DNA of 5,049 bases from an uncultured Saprospiraceae bacterium (GTDB taxonomy: Bacteria > Bacteroidota > Bacteroidia > Chitinophagales > Saprospiraceae), in assembly GCA_938044055.1 (NCBI GenBank), contig CALIQO010000542.1, positions 1-5,049 on the forward strand, given 5' to 3'. This document shows positions 1-5,049 of the stretch, piece after piece. The stretch's first letter is position 1, and each line of letters begins with the position of its first letter. The position numbers and the translations under genes are program-made. Under the pieces are notes generated by a model. The model had not been told where the DNA came from, did no database searches, and worked only from the letters and a program-made list of their open reading frames with translations.

Positions 1-708
1 CTGATGAATCTCTCCCTCAAATTCAAAGTCGATTTTAAACTTATTGCCTTGCCTCAGCTTTTCGAGTTCGAGATAGTTCTTTACATAATTAACCTCTTTC
101 TGGAGGGAAACTTGCCTTTCATTGCACTCGTATAGCATATAACGCATCATCTCCGATAGTTTCAATACGATTTCAGGTGCTAAGTCTGATTTTTTGAGCG
201 TAAGTGCATATAGGTTGTTAAGTGTATTGAATAAAAAATGTGGATTTATCTGACTTTTCAAAAACTTCAATTCAGACTGGAGTGTCTTGTTTTGTAATTC
301 ATTTTTTTCACGTTGATCCTTAAGCCATTCGCTCATAACATAGTAGACTGTAGAGCCTACACCCATAAAAAAGAATGTAAGGAAAAAGAAAACTTGATTT
401 CTCAGTATAAAGTCCTGCCTATGAGGGAAATTATAGCTAATTAGAAAAAGAGATAAAGATTTAAAAGGCGTAAGTACAGCAGATACAGCGGCGAGTGAAA
501 ATAGATGGAGGCTTAAGCTTTTTTTCTCTAGATACCTGGGAACAAGCACCAGAAAATTAATGTATACAATCGCAGCAAGAAAGAGTACACTTATAAGCTC
601 ACTGATTATGATATAGGTCAGTCCATCCTCCTTGCTATCAAGAGCAACAAGTATAAAGAATAATATACTCCAGAATAAGACATGGTGGAAAATGTCATTC
701 TTAAGCAT
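1..708 (-). CDS. LytS-like membrane sensor histidine kinase, C-terminal part missing (cut by window edge)
   Basis: Reading the minus strand gives an open frame of 236 residues that leaves the window at base 1. Four hydrophobic stretches are seen at about residues 8-23, 33-56, 69-92 and 106-125, so the N-terminus is membrane-embedded. A charged, probably coiled-coil linker (about 126-153) follows, then the phosphoacceptor motif NPHFLFN at 155-161, with H157 the predicted phosphorylated histidine. The next residues (RYMLYE, then a VSLQKEV-type segment and YLELEK) match the His_kinase (PF06580) domain of the LytS/YehU class. The ATP-binding half lies beyond the edge; family members are usually about 340-360 residues. 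Such kinases normally pair with a LytTR response regulator, which would be expected further left but is not visible. The ATG at 706-708 was chosen because it sits just before the first membrane helix; an upstream in-frame GTG (751-753) is possible, and the frame is closed by a stop at 802-804. The signal sensed is unknown. Confidence 0.9.
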   Translation of the reverse strand, partial: MLKNDIFHHVLFWSILFFILVALDSKEDGLTYIIISELISVLFLAAIVYINFLVLVPRYLEKKSLSLHLFSLAAVSAVLTPFKSLSLFLISYNFPHRQDFILRNQVFFFLTFFFMGVGSTVYYVMSEWLKDQREKNELQNKTLQSELKFLKSQINPHFLFNTLNNLYALTLKKSDLAPEIVLKLSEMMRYMLYECNERQVSLQKEVNYVKNYLELEKLRQGNKFKIDFEFEGEIHQ

Positions 709-789
709 GTCATTCAATCTGTTAGACAACTTATTTCTTGTTCGATTGATCACTGCTTCGTAACTCAGCTTATGTCCATTAATGTAAGG

Positions 790-823
790 CAAATATGTAA
801 ATTATCTGTATGCTTTACGCAAA
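790..823 (-). promoter_or_regulatory. Weak candidate promoter for the sensor kinase
   Basis: On the minus strand, TTTG (820-823) is followed after 22 bases by CATATTTG (790-797). This resembles the Bacteroidota promoter (TTTG, about 19-21 bases, TAnnTTTG), with one mismatch in the -7 box and slightly long spacing. It would start transcription near 783, leaving a leader of about 75 bases before the ATG at 708. Such short degenerate patterns arise by chance in AT-rich DNA, so this is only a candidate. Confidence 0.25.
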
Positions 824-1012
824 TGCTATTGATCTTCTTACAATTTAACTTCTACGTATCACATTCAACGTGCAATACCTAAACTTGATTCCCATATGGC
901 CTCTTCATGGAATTATCCTTATGTATCTTAGACCAATTGATTGTTAATAGCGATGAACGAGAGGAAGAAGGATAAAACTTAAAATTTAATAGTAAGGATT
1001 AAAAGAGTAGGA

Positions 1013-1039
1013 CTAGATGTTAAAAATTACCCCATCTAG
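1013..1039. repeat. Inverted repeat CTAGATG / CATCTAG upstream of the operon promoter
   Basis: CTAGATG at 1013-1019 is exactly complementary to CATCTAG at 1033-1039, with 13 bases between them. The pair lies just upstream of the -7 box at 1053-1060, covering the area where a -33 element or an activator/repressor would bind. The centre-to-centre distance of the half-sites is 20 bases, about two helical turns, which would suit a dimeric DNA-binding protein. It is probably upstream of the transcript, so an RNA hairpin role is less likely. No known regulator motif is recognised. Confidence 0.4.
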
Positions 1040-1052
1040 AATATAAAATCAC

Positions 1053-1060
1053 TACTTTTG
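1053..1060 (+). promoter_or_regulatory. Bacteroidota-type -7 promoter box (TACTTTTG) for the pterin/fabD operon
   Basis: TACTTTTG matches the TAnnTTTG -7 consensus of the Bacteroidota primary sigma factor at all six defined bases. It would start transcription around 1066-1068, about 25 bases before the ATG at 1092. No clear TTTG/TTG -33 element is found at the usual 19-21 base distance; that region instead falls inside the inverted repeat at 1013-1039. This may mean a weak or regulated promoter. Confidence 0.6.
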
Positions 1061-1069
1061 CGTCGCAAA
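1057..1069. repeat. Palindrome TTTGCG-T-CGCAAA over the -7 box and predicted start site
   Basis: Two perfect 6-base arms flank a single central T. The left arm shares TTTG with the -7 box, and the right arm covers the predicted transcription start. A protein bound here would block the promoter, so an operator is possible, though a chance match built on the TTTGC promoter end cannot be excluded. Confidence 0.4.
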
Positions 1070-1091
1070 TGAGAACGAATAGAAAAAGATT

Positions 1092-1505
1092 ATGGGTAAA
1101 GTATACCTAACAAGGATAGAAAAATTCAATTCTGCGCATAAATTGTGGGTTGAGGCTTGGAGCGAAGAGAAAAACTATGAGGTTTTTGGGAAGTGTGCCA
1201 ATCCTAACTGGCATGGCCACAACTATACGCTAGAAGTAACAGTATCTGGTATTCCAGATGCAATTACGGGATTTATCGTAGATGCTAAAGAACTATCTAG
1301 CATAATTAAAGAATATATAGTAGAACCTTTAGATCATCGGAACCTTAATCTAGATGTTGCGTTTATAAGAGGGTTGATGCCGACAACTGAAAACCTAGTT
1401 ATGGCAATCTGGAACCAACTTGTTTCTAAGATGCCGGAAGGATGTGCCTTATACCGCATAAAATTGCATGAAACAGATAAAATTTATGCAGAGTATCTGG
1501 GATAG
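1092..1505 (+). CDS. 6-pyruvoyl-tetrahydropterin synthase / QueD (6-carboxytetrahydropterin synthase) family enzyme
   Basis: This 137-residue protein has the full length of a T-fold PTPS/QueD enzyme, which acts in the cytoplasm on 7,8-dihydroneopterin triphosphate. Zinc ligands are H16 (in FNSAH) and H41 and H43 (in HGHNY). The catalytic residues are C35, D81 and H82 (in LDHRNLN), and E127 (in HETD) is the conserved pterin-anchoring glutamate. PTTENL at 97-102 is another family signature. C35 is five residues from the HGH motif (CX5HGH), as in mammalian PTPS, whereas typical bacterial QueD has CX3HGH. The product could therefore be 6-pyruvoyl-tetrahydropterin (towards tetrahydrobiopterin-like cofactors) or 6-carboxytetrahydropterin (towards queuosine); sequence alone does not decide, so no symbol is given. 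It is the first gene of the operon and lies 39 bases before folE, whose product makes its substrate. The ATG at 1092 fits the family N-terminus and follows the -7 box by 31 bases; there is no clear Shine-Dalgarno sequence. Confidence 0.93.
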   Translation: MGKVYLTRIEKFNSAHKLWVEAWSEEKNYEVFGKCANPNWHGHNYTLEVTVSGIPDAITGFIVDAKELSSIIKEYIVEPLDHRNLNLDVAFIRGLMPTTENLVMAIWNQLVSKMPEGCALYRIKLHETDKIYAEYLG

Positions 1506-1544
1506 ACCTTTGTATCATTTTAATCAATAAAAGAGCGCTTTACC

Positions 1545-2141
1545 ATGGCTTATCATAATCAAGAAAAATACGACGAAAAGACAACTCATAAAATCATACA
1601 TACGTATGAAGAGATTCTAGATGAGATAGGGGAGGATAAGAATAGAGAAGGATTAATCAAGACTCCTGAAAGAGCGGCAAAGGCTATACAATACCTAACC
1701 AAGGGATACAACGAAGATGCGCACGAAATATTAAAATCCGCACTCTTCGAAGAAGATTACAACGAGATGGTTATCGTTAAGGATATAGAGTTGTATTCCC
1801 TATGTGAACACCATATGCTTCCTTTCTTCGGAAAAGCTCATGTAGCCTATATTCCTAATGGTTATATCGTAGGCTTGAGTAAAATCCCTAGGATTATAGA
1901 TGTTTACGCCAGAAGGCTCCAAGTCCAAGAAAGACTTACACAAGATGTTCTAGAGGCCATCGACACAACTTTAAAACCTCATGGTGTAGCTGTTGTCATA
2001 GAAGCGGCCCATATGTGTATGATGATGAGAGGAGTTCAGAAACAAAATTCGGTGACAACTACTTCAGCGTTTACAGGGGAATTTAAAAATGTAGAATCAA
2101 GATCAGAGTTTTTGAATCTGATTGGATCTAAGTTAAGATAA
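1545..2141 (+). CDS. folE: GTP cyclohydrolase I (FolE)
   Basis: FolE opens the imidazole ring of GTP and rearranges it to 7,8-dihydroneopterin triphosphate, the entry step for folate, biopterin and queuosine precursors; the family forms cytoplasmic decamers. The protein is 198 residues, a normal length. The zinc ligands C87 and H90 lie in the [10 protein letters not shown] signature, and the third ligand is C158 in [11 protein letters not shown]89 and H156 correspond to the catalytic histidines known from the E. coli enzyme. The segments [11 protein letters not shown] (107-117) and [10 protein letters not shown] (123-132) are also strongly conserved, and the helical N-terminus with KTPERAAKA at 39-47 is typical. 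All key residues are present, so it should be active. It follows the PTPS/QueD gene by 39 bases, and its stop codon overlaps the fabD start by one base, which suggests a shared transcript and possible translational coupling. The ATG at 1545 is preceded by no strong ribosome-binding sequence, as is usual in this phylum. Confidence 0.97.
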   Translation: MAYHNQEKYDEKTTHKIIHTYEEILDEIGEDKNREGLIKTPERAAKAIQYLTKGYNEDAHEILKSALFEEDYNEMVIVKDIELYSLCEHHMLPFFGKAHVAYIPNGYIVGLSKIPRIIDVYARRLQVQERLTQDVLEAIDTTLKPHGVAVVIEAAHMCMMMRGVQKQNSVTTTSAFTGEFKNVESRSEFLNLIGSKLR

Positions 2142-3028
2142 TGAATAAGACAGCATACATATTCGCAGGTCAAGGATCACAATTCCCAGGAATGGGAAAA
2201 GAACTTTATGATTCTTCTTCTGAAATTAAAGAGCTTTATGCGCAAGCCGAGGATATCCTTGGTTTCAAGATTAGTGAGATTATGCATGGAGGATCAGCTG
2301 AAGATCTAAAGAAAACTTCCGTTACGCAACCAGCTGTTTTTGTCCATGCCTATGCTCAAGTTGTACAGTCAGGAGATGCATTTAATCCTGCAGCAGTTGC
2401 CGGTCATTCTCTAGGAGAATTTACTGCGTTGACCGCTACAGGAGTGCTTAGCTTTTCTGATGGTATAAAATTAGTTAAGACCCGAGCTGATGCCATGCAG
2501 AAAGCCTGTGACGATCAGCCAGGAACAATGGCTGCCATCCTAGGACTAGAAGATGGAATTGTAGAGGAAGTGTGCAAGGAAATTAAAGGGACTGTAGTAG
2601 CAGCTAACTATAATTGTCCAGGGCAACTGGTTATATCTGGAAGTGTATCTGCTATAGAGGAAGCAGCAGAACGGCTTAAGGAAAAGGGAGCGCGTAGAGC
2701 ACTTATACTTCCTGTAGGTGGTGCTTTTCATTCTCCATTGATGGCCTCCGCGAGAGAAACACTTGAAGCGGCAATAAACGATACAGATTTTCATACTCCC
2801 ATATGTGCAGTTTATCAGAATATCGATGCACAACCACATACAGACCATACAGTAATAAAACAAAACTTGATTGATCAATTGACAGGTTCTGTAAGATGGA
2901 CACAGACCATACAGAATATGATCGCAGAAGGCATCGTTGATTACAAGGAAGTAGGCGGCAATGGAAAAGTATTAAGTGGTATGGTAAGAAAGATAGATCG
3001 CTCCGTTACCATTTCCCCGATTAATTAA
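2141..3028 (+). CDS. fabD: Malonyl-CoA:ACP transacylase (FabD)
   Basis: FabD transfers malonyl groups from coenzyme A to acyl carrier protein, feeding type II fatty acid synthesis in the cytoplasm. The 295 residues match the family's usual length. The N-terminal FAGQGSQ (8-14) contributes the oxyanion-hole glutamine Q11. The nucleophile S90 is in GHSLGEF (88-94), R115, which binds the malonyl carboxylate, is in KTRADAM, and the catalytic H197 is in GAFHSPLM (194-201). The ferredoxin-like small subdomain lies roughly between 125 and 195 and includes ANYNCPGQLVISG. The C-terminal EVGGNGKVLSG carries an extra residue compared with the common EVGPGKVL form, a minor variation. The ATG overlaps the last base of the folE stop codon, so translation is probably coupled. 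No other fab genes are next to it in this window, unlike the fab clusters of many bacteria. Confidence 0.96.
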   Translation: MNKTAYIFAGQGSQFPGMGKELYDSSSEIKELYAQAEDILGFKISEIMHGGSAEDLKKTSVTQPAVFVHAYAQVVQSGDAFNPAAVAGHSLGEFTALTATGVLSFSDGIKLVKTRADAMQKACDDQPGTMAAILGLEDGIVEEVCKEIKGTVVAANYNCPGQLVISGSVSAIEEAAERLKEKGARRALILPVGGAFHSPLMASARETLEAAINDTDFHTPICAVYQNIDAQPHTDHTVIKQNLIDQLTGSVRWTQTIQNMIAEGIVDYKEVGGNGKVLSGMVRKIDRSVTISPIN

Positions 3029-3039
3029 TAGGAAGATAT

Positions 3040-3591
3040 ATGAGTATTAAACCGGGTAGTCTATTGATTGCGCAACCATTTATGTTGGACCCTAATTTTA
3101 AGAGGGCAGTATTGTGTATATGTGAGCACGATGAAGAAGAAGGAACGGTAGGTTTCGTATTGAATAGGAAAATAAAAGGAAAGATTACCGATGTCGTTGA
3201 GGACTTCCCAGAATTCAATGCTTCTGTATTCTTAGGCGGTCCTGTAGGGACTGATTCTTTACATTACATGCACAATGTAGGAGACTTACTTGAAGGAAGT
3301 CAGCAGATAATACCTGGACTATACTGGGGTGGAGATTTCGAAAAATTGAAATTTCTAATTGAACAAGAATTGGTTAATGTGTCGAATATTAAGTTCTTTA
3401 TAGGATATTCTGGTTGGTCCATAGGCCAGTTGTCAGAAGAATTAGAATCGGGATCTTGGATACAATCACAGATGCATCCTAATTATGCCTTTAAATCTAA
3501 GCATTTTAATCTCTGGAACGAAGCACTCAATAATAAAGGGAAAAACTTTAAAGTAATTGCTCAGATGCCTGATTCAATCCAACTCAATTAA
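3040..3591 (+). CDS. YqgE/AlgH family protein (UPF0301, DUF179)
   Basis: The 183 residues have the length and all main motifs of the YqgE/AlgH family: KPGSLLIAQP at 4-13, a conserved F20/R22 pair, CEHD at 28-31, GTVGFVLNR at 35-43, FLGGPV at 64-69, GLYWGGDF at 93-100 and IGYSGWSIGQL at 121-131. There is no signal peptide or membrane segment, so it should be cytoplasmic. The molecular function is not established: AlgH was named from alginate regulation in Pseudomonas, and the family is widespread in Gram-negative bacteria. It lies 11 bases after fabD, and an AGGAAG stretch at 3030-3035 is one of the few Shine-Dalgarno-like sequences in the window, placed four bases before the ATG. Sharing a transcript with fabD and folE gives no clear hint of its job. 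Confidence 0.93.
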   Translation: MSIKPGSLLIAQPFMLDPNFKRAVLCICEHDEEEGTVGFVLNRKIKGKITDVVEDFPEFNASVFLGGPVGTDSLHYMHNVGDLLEGSQQIIPGLYWGGDFEKLKFLIEQELVNVSNIKFFIGYSGWSIGQLSEELESGSWIQSQMHPNYAFKSKHFNLWNEALNNKGKNFKVIAQMPDSIQLN

Positions 3592-3602
3592 GAAAAACCG
3601 AA

Positions 3603-5049
3603 ATGATTAATATCAGCAACATAGGCGTAAAGTATGGAGATCGTACCCTACTCAATAATGTATCTTTATCTTTTAAACAAGGCCATAGGGTAGGTCTCAT
3701 AGGAAGGAATGGTGCAGGAAAATCTACCTTACTTAAGATAATAGGAGGTCAACTAATAGCTGATTCAGGTTCCATTCAGATTCCTAAAGGGTATGAACTT
3801 GGTTACCTCAAGCAAGAAATTGATTTTACTGCTGATAAAAGTATCTTAGAAGAGACCCTTTCATGTTTTGCTGAAGTTGTCTCTATACATAAAGAGCTTG
3901 AATCTCTTAATATAGATCTTACTGAGAGGACAGACTATGAATCTGAATCATATACTCAGTTGCTAGAAAAGGTTTCTGAATTAACCGAGAGATTATCTAT
4001 TCTCGATTCAGGAGATATGGAAGGATCTTGTGTCAAGGTGCTGAAAGGACTAGGTTTTAAAGAGAGTCAATTACAGCATTCTATATTGACATTGAGTGGA
4101 GGATGGAAAATGAGGGTAGAACTAGCTAAGCTACTGTTGCAACAACCGCAATTGTTGTTACTTGATGAACCTACCAACCACCTAGATATTGAATCTATTA
4201 TTTGGTTAGAAACATACTTGTCTTCTTATCCAGGGACAATTTTACTTATCTCTCACGATACTAGATTCCTCAATAATGTATGTAATCGCATTATTGAAAT
4301 CGAACTAGGTAGAACCCTCGATATAATGGGTAATTATGATAAGTTCAGAACAGAGAAAGTCAACCAGAAAGAAATAACACAGAACGCTTACTTAAATCAG
4401 CAGAAGGTAATTGCTCAGAAAGAAAGAACCATCACCCGTTTTATGGCCAAGGCTTCTAAAACCAAGATGGCTCAATCGATGAAAAACCAGCTAGATAAAA
4501 TGGATCGCATCGAAGTTGTAGGTGAGGATACCAGTGAGATGAAACTTAAGTTTAATCAAGTTCCTAGGTCTTCTAGAGTTATAGCTAAGTTAGAAGAAAT
4601 AGATAAGGCATACGATGAGAATAAAGTCCTTCAAGACCTATCGATAATATTAGAAAGAGGAGAAAAAATAGCTTTTGTAGGTCAGAATGGACAAGGTAAG
4701 ACGACACTTGCTAGAATCATTGCTGGAGATTTAGAAATCACAGATGGCAACATTGAAAGAGGAGAAAATATATACCAATTGTATTATGCCCAGAACCAGA
4801 CCGATATCTTGGACAAGAAAAAAACGGTGCTGGAAATCGCTGAAGAGAATTGCCCCCCTGACTTAAGAACGAGGGTTAGAAAGATTTTAGGATCATTTCT
4901 TTTTTCGGGTGAAGATGTAGAAAAAAAAGTAAGTGTACTATCTGGAGGAGAGAAAGCAAGGCTGGCTCTAGCTTGTATGATTATGCACCCCACTAATCTT
5001 ATTATACTGGATGAGCCTACCAATCATCTTGACATCCAAGCCAAAGAGA
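3603..5049 (+). CDS. ABC-F family ATPase (ribosome-associated type), C-terminus cut by window edge
   Basis: The frame opens at the ATG at 3603, 11 bases after the yqgE-like gene, and is still open at the right edge with 482 complete codons. Two ABC domains are seen and no membrane segments, which defines the ABC-F class of soluble translation factors (EttA, Uup, YbiT, YdiF). Domain 1 has Walker A at 34-42 (GRNGAGKST), signature LSGGW at 164-168, Walker B with DEPTNHLD at 188-195 and switch histidine H218 in ISHD. A charged helical insertion at about 78-150 is the arm region. The interdomain linker (about 249-305) is rich in Lys, Gln and Arg with KASKTKMAQS, the P-site tRNA-interaction motif region. 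Domain 2 has Walker A at 360-368 (GQNGQGKTT), LSGGE at 446-450 and DEPTNHLD at 470-477. The switch histidine of domain 2 and any C-terminal extension lie beyond the edge, so the subfamily cannot be settled. A role in rescuing stalled or drug-bound ribosomes is inferred from the family; antibiotic resistance should not be assumed. Confidence 0.95.
   Translation, partial: MINISNIGVKYGDRTLLNNVSLSFKQGHRVGLIGRNGAGKSTLLKIIGGQLIADSGSIQIPKGYELGYLKQEIDFTADKSILEETLSCFAEVVSIHKELESLNIDLTERTDYESESYTQLLEKVSELTERLSILDSGDMEGSCVKVLKGLGFKESQLQHSILTLSGGWKMRVELAKLLLQQPQLLLLDEPTNHLDIESIIWLETYLSSYPGTILLISHDTRFLNNVCNRIIEIELGRTLDIMGNYDKFRTEKVNQKEITQNAYLNQQKVIAQKERTITRFMAKASKTKMAQSMKNQLDKMDRIEVVGEDTSEMKLKFNQVPRSSRVIAKLEEIDKAYDENKVLQDLSIILERGEKIAFVGQNGQGKTTLARIIAGDLEITDGNIERGENIYQLYYAQNQTDILDKKKTVLEIAEENCPPDLRTRVRKILGSFLFSGEDVEKKVSVLSGGEKARLALACMIMHPTNLIILDEPTNHLDIQAKE

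Larger units (their letters stand above)
709..1091. other. Divergent intergenic region, no credible gene
   Basis: This 383-base gap separates the leftward kinase from the rightward operon. Both strands lack an open frame with recognisable protein features. It is AT-rich and holds the promoter and inverted-repeat signals listed separately, mostly in the right third (1013-1091). The stretch from about 830 to 1010 shows nothing I can name: no tRNA-like fold, no tandem repeat and no terminator-like hairpin with a T-run. Confidence 0.7.

Noticed and set aside
682..882. 66-codon open frame on the plus strand
   Set aside because: Its 5' part lies antisense to the kinase start region, the translation is low-complexity with no family features, and there is no promoter or ribosome-binding site ahead of it.
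953..982. Nine-codon reading frame MNERKKDKT in the intergenic region
   Set aside because: It is preceded by no promoter or ribosome-binding site that I can identify and is short enough to occur by chance; it also lies upstream of the predicted transcription start, so it is not a leader peptide of the operon.
2546..2903. Two overlapping minus-strand open frames inside fabD (110 and 66 codons)
   Set aside because: Both are antisense to the well-supported fabD catalytic region; the translations are rich in Cys, Tyr and Ser as expected of reverse-frame artefacts.
3021..3218. Minus-strand 65-codon open frame
   Set aside because: It is antisense to the start of the YqgE/AlgH gene, whose conserved motifs explain the sequence.
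4784..5023. Minus-strand 79-codon open frame
   Set aside because: It is antisense to the second ABC domain of the ABC-F protein, including its signature and Walker B motifs.
3603..5049. Antibiotic-resistance ABC-F protein
   Set aside because: The domain layout fits ABC-F proteins generally, most of which are housekeeping factors, and nothing in the linker or the context points to a resistance subfamily.

Overview
The window looks like chromosomal housekeeping DNA from a member of the Bacteroidota. The base composition is AT-rich, start codons mostly lack strong Shine-Dalgarno sequences, and one gap carries a TAnnTTTG-type -7 box, which is the promoter element used by the primary sigma factor of this phylum. 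A membrane histidine kinase of the NPHFLFN (LytS-like) class, common in the phylum, agrees with this. The genus cannot be read from the sequence alone.

Layout: positions 1-708 hold the N-terminal part of the sensor kinase on the minus strand, running off the left edge. Positions 709-1091 are a divergent intergenic region with no credible gene. It contains a good -7 promoter box facing right, two inverted repeats near that box, and a weaker promoter candidate facing the kinase. From 1092 to the right edge, five plus-strand genes are tightly packed: a 6-pyruvoyl-tetrahydropterin synthase / QueD family enzyme, folE (GTP cyclohydrolase I), fabD (malonyl-CoA:ACP transacylase), a YqgE/AlgH family protein, and an ABC-F ATPase cut by the right edge. 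The gaps between them are 39, -1, 11 and 11 bases, and no terminator is seen, so a single transcript from about 1067 is likely.

How the genes work together: FolE makes 7,8-dihydroneopterin triphosphate from GTP, and the first gene's product uses that same compound, so the first two genes form consecutive steps of a pterin (or queuosine-precursor) pathway. FabD supplies malonyl-ACP for fatty acid synthesis. YqgE has no settled function. The ABC-F protein probably acts on the ribosome. The last three share the transcript but no obvious pathway with the first two; this looks like a mixed housekeeping operon.

No undescribed system is evident. The points most worth checking are the eukaryote-like CX5HGH active-site spacing in the pterin enzyme and the palindrome sitting on the start region of the operon promoter.
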